This document shows positions 41,776 to 49,166 of a stretch of 64,000 nucleotides of DNA, piece after piece. Under the pieces are notes generated by a model that was not told the origin of the DNA, searched no databases, and was given only the letters and a program-made list of their open reading frames with translations. The stretch is from positions 496,001 through 560,000 of the forward strand of contig JAXMOK010000001.1 of assembly GCA_034669965.1 (NCBI GenBank). The letters are read 5' to 3'. Every line of letters starts with the position of its first letter. Position 1 is the first letter of the stretch. Origin of the DNA: HXMU1420-13 sp034669965 (GTDB lineage Bacteria; Bacteroidota; Rhodothermia; Balneolales; Balneolaceae). Made by a program: the position numbers and the translations under genes.

Positions 41776-41982
41776 GTTGTTCAGAACATTGGTTCTCAGC
41801 TAAAAGAGCGAAGAAAGACCTTGGGCATTACTCAATCCGACTTAGCCGAAATGGCCGGGGTAAGTAAAAATACCTTGTACAAAATTGAGACCGGACAGAC
41901 AAACCCAACATTAAAAATGTTAGGAAAAATAGCTGAGATTCTTGGTATGGAACTCAAATTGGAAGTAAAGAAACCATTGTGA
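41773..41982 (+). CDS. hipB: XRE-family antitoxin/repressor HipB
   Basis: A 69-residue Cro/C1-type HTH protein (LKERRKTLGITQSDLAEMAGVSKNT, then TNPTLKMLGKIAEILGMEL, split here). It is the first gene of a three-gene HipBST operon, 5 bp upstream of the hipS-like gene. HipB proteins dimerise, repress the operon and hold the kinase. Three palindromic sites before it, one overlapping its start, support this. It is shorter than E. coli K-12 HipB, which is normal for the class. Confidence 0.85.
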   Translation: MVVQNIGSQLKERRKTLGITQSDLAEMAGVSKNTLYKIETGQTNPTLKMLGKIAEILGMELKLEVKKPL

Positions 41983-41987
41983 AATAA

Positions 41988-42323
41988 ATGAGAGCGGCAA
42001 CTGTATATAGAAATAACGAATTAGTTGGCACACTTTTTCAGCACAACATCGGCTCATATGAGTTTAGCTATGACGAAGCCTGGTTTAATAACTCAGAAAA
42101 ACCAGCGGTTAGTCTAACACTACCAAAGACAAAGCAAACGTACACTTCAAATCACCTTTTCCCTTTTTTCTTCAACATGCTCTCAGAAGGTGTGAATCGC
42201 ACATTGCAGGCACGACAACTTAAAATTGATGAGACCGACTATTTTGGCCTATTAATTGAAATCGCACAATTTGACACCATTGGTGCCATCACCTTGAAAC
42301 CAATTCTGGAATCACGATCATGA
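41988..42323 (+). CDS. hipS: HipS-like protein (stand-alone HipA N-terminal subdomain)
   Basis: The 111-residue protein corresponds to the N-terminal subdomain of HipA (AATVYRNNELVGTLFQ; YEFSYDEAWFNNSEKPAVSLTLP; LFPFFFNMLSEG). In the described HipBST systems this piece is a separate gene and is the antitoxin that neutralises the kinase, unlike HipBA where HipB does. It overlaps hipT by 4 bp (ATGA), so the two are translated together. The intact frame and distinct start indicate a true gene split, not a frameshifted hipA. Confidence 0.8.
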   Translation: MRAATVYRNNELVGTLFQHNIGSYEFSYDEAWFNNSEKPAVSLTLPKTKQTYTSNHLFPFFFNMLSEGVNRTLQARQLKIDETDYFGLLIEIAQFDTIGAITLKPILESRS

Positions 42324-43342
42324 GTATGCCTGAAATTCATCATTGTCCAGGTACATTATCGGAAGGCTTTAGCACCTATAGTCCGACTTGCTTAAAACGT
42401 GTTTTCCAAGGCAGGAAAGTACACCATGTGTTGCCCTATAACGCTCCATCGGTAGGTGATGTGGATGCCGGGTTATTCATTGAAAACAGAAAACGATTAT
42501 CCATTTCAGGAGTTCAGGAAAAAGTCTCGTTGTTGATGGAAAAGAATAAACTTCGATTAACGCGACATAATGAACAGGGCTCCTACATTTTAAAACCAAT
42601 TCCCAGAGATTTAAAACATGTGGATCAGGTTCCTGCAAATGAGCATCTAACTATGCAAATTGCTCGGCAAGTTTATGGTATTGAAACCGCTGAAAATGCC
42701 CTGATATTCTTTCAAAATGGGGATTCTGCCTATATCACTAAGCGATTTGATGTGAACGAGAAAGGTATAAAACTTGGGAAAGAGGATTTTGCAACACTTG
42801 CAGGGCTCACCGCTGAAACGAACGGTAGTAATTTTAAATACGACTATAGCTATGAACAAATTGGAAAGCTGATCCAAAAATTTGTGCCTGCCTTCCATAT
42901 CGAAATGGAAAAATATTTTGCTTTGGTTCTATTTAATTATCTGTTTGGTAATGGGGATGCGCACTTAAAGAACTTTAGTTTGCTAGAAACGGATCAAGGA
43001 GATTACAAACTGAGTCCGGCTTATGATTTGATAAATACAAAATTGCATGTTGATGACACCGACATGGCCTTAAAAGACGGGTTATTTATAGACTTTGATG
43101 GAACCGAGAGTTTCGAAGTAAATGGTTTTTACGCATTTGATGATTTTTATGAATTTGGTGCTCGGCTTGGACTCATCGAATCGCGCTTGAAGAAAATATT
43201 GGCGGTATTTATGCATGACCAAACCAAAGTACATGCATTAATTGCTAGAAGTTTTCTTAGCCCACGAATGAAACAAGCTTACACTGCATTATATGCAGAT
43301 AAGCTTAAGGCATTGAATTATTCTTTTGCTAAAAAAATATAA
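42320..43342 (+). CDS. hipT: HipT-like serine/threonine kinase toxin
   Basis: The 340-residue protein is the kinase part of HipA. It has the Gly-rich loop with an S-I-S motif (Ser61-Ile-Ser63-Gly-Val-Gln), the serine pair whose phosphorylation state regulates HipT, the catalytic loop FGNGDAHLKNFS and the metal-binding SPAYDLI. In E. coli O127 HipT phosphorylates tryptophanyl-tRNA synthetase; the target here is not known. All kinase residues look intact. It ends 14 bp before a repeat copy that matches one upstream of hipB. Confidence 0.88.
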   Translation: MSMPEIHHCPGTLSEGFSTYSPTCLKRVFQGRKVHHVLPYNAPSVGDVDAGLFIENRKRLSISGVQEKVSLLMEKNKLRLTRHNEQGSYILKPIPRDLKHVDQVPANEHLTMQIARQVYGIETAENALIFFQNGDSAYITKRFDVNEKGIKLGKEDFATLAGLTAETNGSNFKYDYSYEQIGKLIQKFVPAFHIEMEKYFALVLFNYLFGNGDAHLKNFSLLETDQGDYKLSPAYDLINTKLHVDDTDMALKDGLFIDFDGTESFEVNGFYAFDDFYEFGARLGLIESRLKKILAVFMHDQTKVHALIARSFLSPRMKQAYTALYADKLKALNYSFAKKI

Positions 43343-43356
43343 ACTAACTTGGTATA

Positions 43357-43454
43357 TCATTCAGGACCGCCTTTCCGTAGTGAAGAACCCTTCCAATTCT
43401 TTCTAATCCATTACTAATTTGAAAAGACTCATCACTTCGTTCTGAGTGACTTTA
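43357..43454 (+). repeat. Right flanking repeat of the HipBST locus
   Basis: This is the partner of 41453-41549, ending in the identical ATCACTTCGTTCTGAGTGAC word. It begins just after the hipT stop codon. Confidence 0.6.
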
Positions 43455-43575
43455 CAGTGGCCTATCTGAAGAATTGAAATATTAAAATCAGAGATAATGA
43501 CATTAAATACTAACAGTAATGGATATTGGTAAGCACTAACTGAAACCAACCAGAATATTTGGTTTTAGCACACCC

Positions 43576-44721
43576 CTACCCAATCACATTTACCATCTCG
43601 AAAATAGGTAGGTAAAGAGCTACGATAATTACTCCGATGATGAGACCGATAAAAACGATGAGAACCGGTTCGATAACAGAAGTCAATCCTTCAACCATCA
43701 TGTCTAGCTCCTCTTCGAAAAGGACTGCTACTTGCTTTAGCATTTCGCCAAGGCTGGCCGTCTCTTCTCCAACACTAATCATTTGAGTAACCATTAACGG
43801 AAAGATGGTAGACTTTGATAATGACTTATTGATGCTTCTTCCTTTTTTGATAGAGCTGAGCAATTTACTCACCTCTTGTTGAAGCACCACATTCTGCGAG
43901 GAATCTTTTAATACTTTTAGGGAATCTGTGAGGGTAACACCGCTTGAAAGCAAGGTCGATAAGGTATCTGAAAACTGACTGATAAGCCCTTTTCTATACA
44001 TTTCACCAAAATATGGGATCTTTAATTTTGCTCGATCTATGAACGCCTTGCCATTGTCTGTCTTGGCGTAATTTCGGATAAAAAAACCGATCGCTATCAC
44101 TCCACCTAGAATCCATAGGAGATAATTGGTTAGGAAGTCACTAACAGTTAGAATGAGTAAGGTAGGTGCCGGGAGCTCCGCTTCAAAATCTCGGTACATA
44201 TCCACAAAGGTTGGCACCACAAATACCAATAGAAAACTTACTGCAGCTACCGCTACTGTGATGATGATAGCCGGATACACTAAGGCCATTCGAATTGATT
44301 GCTTTAACTTGTATGCCTTTTCCTGATACTTCGACATCCGCAACAACACATCTTCTAAATTCCCCGATAGTTCACCCACTTTCGTAAGCTGAATGAAGAC
44401 AGTATCAAATACTTTGGGATGTTTCGCTATCGCCTGAGACAAACTCTTCCCTCTCTTCACATTTGATCGGATATCTTTGAGGATTTCCAAAAAACGAGCA
44501 TGGGTAGTTTGTTGGATTGCGGTATCCAGGCACTTCAATAAAGTAAGTCGGGCCTTGAGCATCACCGCTAAATTCCGAGTAAACTCAATGACTAGTTTTT
44601 GTGGAATAGACGGCAGAAACGGGATTTCAATATCCCTTGCACCGGTTGATTTACCCTTTTTCTTTTCAAGCTTTTGTATGGTTGGAGGTAATCCCATTAA
44701 TCTCTGCTTACCGCCTCCCAT
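43576..44721 (-). CDS. Type II secretion/type IV pilus inner-membrane platform protein (GspF/PilC family)
   Basis: The 381-residue protein has the duplicated T2SSF domain: a first cytosolic repeat (FTRNLAVMLKARLTLLKCLD, then GELSGNLEDVLLRM), membrane segments near residues 140-165 and 200-215, the second repeat (FSDTLSTLLSSGVTLTDSLK; VGEETASLGEML) and a C-terminal membrane segment (VLIVFIGLIIGVIIVALYLPIF). GspF/PilC forms the inner-membrane platform on which the assembly ATPase acts. It overlaps the upstream pseudopilin gene by 25 bp. No ATPase or secretin gene is in this cluster, so these must be elsewhere. Confidence 0.92.
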   Translation of the reverse strand: MGGGKQRLMGLPPTIQKLEKKKGKSTGARDIEIPFLPSIPQKLVIEFTRNLAVMLKARLTLLKCLDTAIQQTTHARFLEILKDIRSNVKRGKSLSQAIAKHPKVFDTVFIQLTKVGELSGNLEDVLLRMSKYQEKAYKLKQSIRMALVYPAIIITVAVAAVSFLLVFVVPTFVDMYRDFEAELPAPTLLILTVSDFLTNYLLWILGGVIAIGFFIRNYAKTDNGKAFIDRAKLKIPYFGEMYRKGLISQFSDTLSTLLSSGVTLTDSLKVLKDSSQNVVLQQEVSKLLSSIKKGRSINKSLSKSTIFPLMVTQMISVGEETASLGEMLKQVAVLFEEELDMMVEGLTSVIEPVLIVFIGLIIGVIIVALYLPIFEMVNVIG

Positions 44722-45170
44722 AATTTTGGTTGTCGATTGGCTACAACTACAGAATGTGTATTCGATGCATCATCAATTACATGTTGAAACCCAAACCGAC
44801 TCATTTCTTCACTAATATTAATCTCTTTGAAGTACAAACTATCCCCCTGATCGGAAAGCTGAACTCTATTGCGTATCAAGTTATGATTCAAATTTGAATA
44901 TTGAATGGATCGATTGCCCGGGTGATTGAATACCAGACTCGTATCTGTTCCTTGAATTTGATTCGAATGTAAAGCATCCCTATACAAACGCTCTGTAACA
45001 ATATGTGACTCATTGATCGAGTTTACCGATTCCCTCCAGTTATTCATTTGTCGCGCGGTGAATATAAACACACTTCCAACGATGGCTGAAATGATGGTGA
45101 GTAGTGTAAGTGCAACCAGTATCTCCACTACCGTATATCCGTCTTCGTTATCAATTATTTGTTGTACCAA
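44697..45170 (-). CDS. Prepilin-like protein (GspJ/PilW type)
   Basis: A 157-residue protein with a class III signal: a short charged leader (MVQQIIDNEDG) cleaved after Gly, then YTVVEILVALTLLTIISAIV with Glu at +5 and a hydrophobic helix. The rest is a small globular domain. It overlaps the preceding prepilin gene by 16 bp and the GspF gene by 25 bp. Its place in the cluster suggests a minor pseudopilin. Confidence 0.8.
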   Translation of the reverse strand: MVQQIIDNEDGYTVVEILVALTLLTIISAIVGSVFIFTARQMNNWRESVNSINESHIVTERLYRDALHSNQIQGTDTSLVFNHPGNRSIQYSNLNHNLIRNRVQLSDQGDSLYFKEINISEEMSRFGFQHVIDDASNTHSVVVANRQPKLWEAVSRD

Positions 45171-45505
45171 ATGCGGGCCGTCTCCAGTGTTATAATTGGT
45201 GAATTTGTTGTATCTCTTTTAAACACATCCACAGTAACATAATATAGTTCTTCTTGATTTGTAACCGTTCGTTTTACTATCCATTTCCCTTCAGAACGGA
45301 CCAAACTTGAATCGTTCTTGATGGCAATAATGCTTTCCATCTCGTTTCGAGCCAGTTGAAAACTCTCCTCTTTATCCTTAACCAGCCAATTGCTTCCAAT
45401 GTAGGTAAGAAACATAGTTGAAGGCACAAGTACCGCCAATAGAATGGCCATTGCTACCAACGTTTCTACCAATGACGCCCCTTCTTCTTCTTTCCACCAC
45501 TTCAT
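45155..45505 (-). CDS. Prepilin-like protein (GspI/PilV type)
   Basis: This 116-residue protein begins with the leader MKWWKEEEG followed by ASLVETLVAMAILLAVLVPS, a prepilin-peptidase signal with Glu at +5. The small size is typical of GspI/PilV minor pseudopilins. It overlaps the neighbours by 4 bp upstream and 16 bp downstream, so the operon is tightly packed. The C-terminal domain is not otherwise recognised. Confidence 0.8.
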   Translation of the reverse strand: MKWWKEEEGASLVETLVAMAILLAVLVPSTMFLTYIGSNWLVKDKEESFQLARNEMESIIAIKNDSSLVRSEGKWIVKRTVTNQEELYYVTVDVFKRDTTNSPIITLETARIWYNK

Positions 45506-46794
45506 TCGATGATCCTCCAGTCAACTACTCCAATTTCTATTTGTTGGCGTGATAAACTTGGTATAATAAATCCCTCAGGTCGCTTAGCAAGATCAAATTC
45601 TCCTTCTCTAATCCAGTTTTTATAGGTAGTTGGTGATTCATAAAATTCAAACTGTTGCGTAATAATCGTACCATATATTTTTCCTTTAACTTCTGATATA
45701 CCAGTATTGAAATAAGCCCCACGAATCAGCGCATTGCTTTCAATTACATTTTTGAAGACAGAATTTCCGGATGAACTTGACGATTGGTGTTGGGTATATA
45801 CCAAGCCATCAACTATTGATGTGCCTTCAATCAAAATAGGGGCAAGTTCCTCGAAATCAGGTGGGTTAAAATAGCTTACAATTGCACTTGGATAGTGCAA
45901 ATAGGCCTCACCTGATACACTAATTGATCCTGTTGAAATTAGTTGTGCCTGTAATTCTGCTTTTTTAGCCACCACAATGTTTGAGCCAGCTAAAAATACC
46001 AAGTGATCCCCATCTACATTCGCTTCAATAAACAATGTATCTTTTACTATGACGTTGGTGAAATTTGGCAATCTTAGAGGCTCTAAAATGGAAAGATTTC
46101 CATCAATAAAAACATTAGAAATACCCTCCGCTAAAAACTCCAGCTCACCAGATTCAGTATTATCTTCGAAATAACGAGTATGATCTCCCAATTCGATCTC
46201 CGAATAATCACTTTCAATCAAGATTGATAAACTATCTAGAATTGATTGTATCGACTCTAAGTCGAATGTTTCGGAAGGTCTTACAGCATTTCCGGTAATA
46301 CTTCCGGTGAATGGAACCCCTTTAAAATTGTCTGTTCTATATTCTTTTGACCCGAGTTGGAGATCGCCATTCACGATCGGGCTTCCGGTGAATGTTAATG
46401 CCGAAGTAGTGTCGGTTAAAATGATAGAATAATTGAGCCAATTATCGGCGTTATTGCCAATTAAAGCTTGAATTTCTACCCCTAATACCTTTGCAGTCAC
46501 TAATGTATATAAACCGTGATCTTTCTCAATTATGTCGGACCAATCAGAATTTGAATAACTCGCTTCTGTATTATTATTCTTGCCTTTCCAATACAGGTAT
46601 TCACTTAACCGTTGTTCAGCTTTATAGACTGCCTCTGTATGCTGAATGTCTTTGTGTATAAATCTACTTTGAAGTAGCATTGCAGATAAAATGGCCCCAA
46701 TGGATACCAGTAATATTGTCACAATTACTAATACAGAGGCCAGCACTGAGCCTTCTTCAGCAACAAAAAATTCTTTAACCGATAATCGATTCAT
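45502..46794 (-). CDS. PilX-like hypothetical protein of the pseudopilin cluster
   Basis: The start is placed at ATG 46794, giving 430 residues; an upstream start at 46836 would overlap the preceding gene. After a short charged stretch there is a single hydrophobic segment (EEGSVLASVLVIVTILLVSIG) like that of PilX-type proteins, then a long beta-rich domain with repeated strand patterns (NVIVKDTLFIEANVDG; GSISVSGEAYLHYPS) suggesting a beta-helix. The family is not recognised. It is the second gene of the operon and ends in a 4-bp overlap with the GspI-like gene. Confidence 0.7.
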   Translation of the reverse strand: MNRLSVKEFFVAEEGSVLASVLVIVTILLVSIGAILSAMLLQSRFIHKDIQHTEAVYKAEQRLSEYLYWKGKNNNTEASYSNSDWSDIIEKDHGLYTLVTAKVLGVEIQALIGNNADNWLNYSIILTDTTSALTFTGSPIVNGDLQLGSKEYRTDNFKGVPFTGSITGNAVRPSETFDLESIQSILDSLSILIESDYSEIELGDHTRYFEDNTESGELEFLAEGISNVFIDGNLSILEPLRLPNFTNVIVKDTLFIEANVDGDHLVFLAGSNIVVAKKAELQAQLISTGSISVSGEAYLHYPSAIVSYFNPPDFEELAPILIEGTSIVDGLVYTQHQSSSSSGNSVFKNVIESNALIRGAYFNTGISEVKGKIYGTIITQQFEFYESPTTYKNWIREGEFDLAKRPEGFIIPSLSRQQIEIGVVDWRIIE

Positions 46795-46810
46795 TTCGGC
46801 ATTATACAAA

Positions 46811-47509
46811 TCATTCGCTCTGATTATAAGCCTCAATTGCTTTTTCGGTGAGGTTTTGTTTTGCGAAATGCGGAATCCAGGAACTAAGACCTATTACTCC
46901 AACTCCAATGATTGCCCCGGTAAAATCCGGTTCTACTTTATCCGCTTGAGAAGTAACGCTGGTAGCGGCCAAAGCTACCCCGCCGATAATACCAATAACC
47001 TGTAACGCGGTTAGCCCATCGCGTTGTTTCAAATATTGCATACTTAAAGGGTTGTCGTACAATTCCTTTTTAAGGTTTACGGCATTGGCCCTCATGATCC
47101 GGCCACCATCTTTAGAAAAATACTGTGCTTTGGAACTTCCCACGCCTCCTCCCAAGTAAGTCATGGTTCCGTTTGGTCCGGGAACCCAGCTTGCACTATG
47201 GTTAGGAACAACTCGTTCAAATAAATCAATATTTCCTTTTTGAATACGGCGAGCAAAAGCATCGCCATAACCGACATGCATTCTTACAAAATAGCCATCC
47301 GAGCTGCGGTACTTTTCTACATCCTGCATCAAGATGGTGGTAGAATCGTTTAAAATGATTCGAGATTTTTTTAAAAACGGTTCTTTAACCTCTACACGAC
47401 CTTCATATCGTGTGCCATCCCGTAACTCAACAAATTGAGAATCTTGGCTGAAAGATTGAACCGAAGTTATTGCGATAATACAAACACCCAGAATTGTCTT
47501 TTTTAACAT
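46811..47509 (-). CDS. Exported hypothetical protein upstream of the pseudopilin genes
   Basis: The 232-residue protein has a signal peptide (about 1-21, ending SFSQ), a beta-strand-rich middle (FVELRDGTRYEGRVEVKEP) and one hydrophobic stretch near residues 168-183. A glycine-rich passage (MTYLGGGVGSSKAQYF) lies between. No family was recognised. It is separated by 16 bp from the PilX-like gene and may lead the operon, so a periplasmic role with the pseudopilins is possible. Confidence 0.55.
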   Translation of the reverse strand: MLKKTILGVCIIAITSVQSFSQDSQFVELRDGTRYEGRVEVKEPFLKKSRIILNDSTTILMQDVEKYRSSDGYFVRMHVGYGDAFARRIQKGNIDLFERVVPNHSASWVPGPNGTMTYLGGGVGSSKAQYFSKDGGRIMRANAVNLKKELYDNPLSMQYLKQRDGLTALQVIGIIGGVALAATSVTSQADKVEPDFTGAIIGVGVIGLSSWIPHFAKQNLTEKAIEAYNQSE

Positions 47510-47660
47510 ATTGCACCCATTTTAAACAATTAATATTACTTAGCAAGAGTATTAAATATTGGATTTGTTTCAAAGTTGTTTTTGGTGCGCGGAGTTAAGA
47601 AGGGGCGGAGGGTCTGAGGCACAAAGTTACAGAGGCACAAAGTTACAAAGTGACAGAGTT

Positions 47661-47789
47661 TCCCTAGTTCCGTAGCTCCGCTGCGGAACTATCCCAGAGG
47701 CTCTGCCTCGATCACCTACAATTAATTACTCCATTTTCCCTAGTTCCGTAGCTCCGCTGCGGAACTATCCCAGAGGCTCTGCCTCGATC
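47661..47789. repeat. Two 53-bp direct repeats upstream of the RAYT gene
   Basis: Copies at 47661-47713 and 47737-47789 are the same: TCCCTAGTTCCGTAGCTCCG followed by CTGCGGAACTATCCCAGAGG and CTCTGCCTCGATC. Each can form a CCGTAGC/GCGG-type hairpin. The gap 47510-47904 also holds short ACAAAGTTAC/AGGCACA words and no gene. Confidence 0.7.
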
Positions 47790-47816
47790 CCACCTAGCGC
47801 AAGCGTCCGCTTGTGC
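47789..47816. repeat. REP-like hairpin, left of RAYT
   Basis: This 28-bp sequence is the exact reverse complement of 48467-48494 on the other side of the transposase gene. It contains a GCGCAAGC/GCTTGTGC hairpin. Confidence 0.75.
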
Positions 47817-47904
47817 AACGATCTGTTTGAACATTCAACATTCCATCATTTCTAAAGTGAGGAATCTGATTTACAGGCATCATATATAAAAAGATGATGT
47901 AGGT

Positions 47905-48453
47905 ATGAGTAGAAAGTATAAGTTTGTAGATCAGCAACAAGTTTATTTCGTAAGCTTTGCAACCGTACGATGGATTGATGTATATACTCGAAGTAATTAC
48001 AGTGATCGAATAGTTGGAAGCATTAAATATTGCCAAATAGAAAAAGGGTTAATGGTATATACATGGTGTAATATGCCAAGTCATGTACATCTGATAATTG
48101 GTTCAAAAGACCAACCAATGCAAAATATACTTAGAGATATGAAGAGCTTCACATCGCGAAAAATCAAAGAGGAGATTAAGAATCATCCAAAAGAAAGTAG
48201 GCGTGAATGGTTATTATGGATGTTTGAACAAGCTGGTAGAGCAAATGGGAATAATAAAAAATGGCAATTTTGGCAGCAGCATAATCATCCCATCGAACTT
48301 TCGAACAACAAAATAATTGATCAAAAACTAGAATACTTGCATTATAATCCTGTAGTTGCGGGGTATGTAGAAAGCCCCGAACATTGGATGTATAGTAGTG
48401 CAAGAAATTATTATGGCTTACAAGGTATGATTGATGTTGAAATTGGATATTGA
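47905..48453 (+). CDS. REP-associated tyrosine transposase (RAYT, Y1_Tnp)
   Basis: This 182-residue HUH transposase has His60-Val-His62 in MPSHVHLIIG and the RAYT C-terminal signature LEYLHYNPVVAGYVESPEHWMYSSARNY, which contains the catalytic tyrosine. RAYTs process and spread REP hairpins. Two reverse-complementary 28-bp hairpins frame the gene, 47789-47816 and 48467-48494, fitting a REP-RAYT-REP unit. It is intact. Downstream lies a fragment of an IS110 transposase. Confidence 0.92.
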   Translation: MSRKYKFVDQQQVYFVSFATVRWIDVYTRSNYSDRIVGSIKYCQIEKGLMVYTWCNMPSHVHLIIGSKDQPMQNILRDMKSFTSRKIKEEIKNHPKESRREWLLWMFEQAGRANGNNKKWQFWQQHNHPIELSNNKIIDQKLEYLHYNPVVAGYVESPEHWMYSSARNYYGLQGMIDVEIGY

Positions 48454-48466
48454 ATGTGAAGGATAG

Positions 48467-48494
48467 GCACAAGCGGACGCTTGCGCTAGGTGGG
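48467..48494. repeat. REP-like hairpin, right of RAYT
   Basis: This is the inverted partner of 47789-47816. A part of the same sequence (CTTGCGCTAGGTGGG) recurs near 48729-48743. Confidence 0.75.
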
Positions 48495-48726
48495 GAATGT
48501 CCATATACGGCAAGCATTATATATGCCGGCATTAAACGCAGCGCATCGAAACAAAGCCTTATCCATACATTACCAACAATTAAATGAACGACAACAAGCA
48601 AAGAAACAAGGTGTAATCGCCGCTGCCAGGAAGTTGTTAATTCTTATTTACAGCTTATGGAAAAATGAGCAACCATATGATCCTACTAAAAACCTAAAAC
48701 AGGTATTGACTTTGAACGCGGTATGA
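48490..48726 (+). pseudogene. C-terminal fragment of an IS110-family transposase
   Basis: The translation (VGNVHIRQALYMPALNAA, then KQGVIAAARKLLILIYSLWKN) matches the end of IS110/IS116/IS902 transposases, but the DEDD RuvC-like domain and the first part of the Transposase_20 domain are missing. The fragment starts inside the right REP hairpin, so the REP/RAYT unit appears to have been inserted or rearranged there. It is not the same subgroup as the complete IS110 copy at 53079. Confidence 0.7.
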
Positions 48727-48806
48727 CACTTGCGCTAGGTGGGTCATTAGCTCTTTCCCCTATTGCAAGACAAAAACATCAAAGGCGAGGAACTACGGAA
48801 CGTAGG

Positions 48807-49166
48807 CTAAAAAACGTACATAAAATAAGTAATCATAGTGGTTAGAAAAAAATACAGAAAAACAAGAACTGAAGTTAATTTGGATACTTGTACATCATTT
48901 AGAATTGATGCCTTTTTAATTAATAAATAATTAAAAAATGTTATTAATAATATTACAAGTATAACACCTTCTGGTTGTTTAGGAATCGATAAATTATTTC
49001 CAAAAAAACCAAAAAGTTCATTAAAAAAAGCAAATTGGAATATTAAGAATCCAGATCCCATGAAAGACGTAATATAGGTGGGATCTCCTGGATTATTGAA
49101 AACTTGTGAGTACATCACTTCTATTGATTTAAGATAATATGAATAGAGTTTAATCATCAAAAACAT
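48807..49166 (-). CDS. Small membrane protein, candidate immunity to the RHS toxin
   Basis: The 119-residue protein has three hydrophobic segments (SGFLIFQFAFFNELFGFF; VILVILLITFFNYLLI; SVLVFLYFFLTTMITYFMYVF). It overlaps the 3' end of the RHS gene by 17 bp and is transcribed with it, which is the usual place for a polymorphic-toxin immunity gene. The family is not recognised. Its membrane location would fit a toxin that acts on membranes. Confidence 0.55.
   Translation of the reverse strand: MFLMIKLYSYYLKSIEVMYSQVFNNPGDPTYITSFMGSGFLIFQFAFFNELFGFFGNNLSIPKQPEGVILVILLITFFNYLLIKKASILNDVQVSKLTSVLVFLYFFLTTMITYFMYVF

Noticed and set aside
48176..48601. A 141-codon minus-strand gene over the RAYT
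   Set aside because: It is antisense to the conserved transposase C-terminus and has no protein features.
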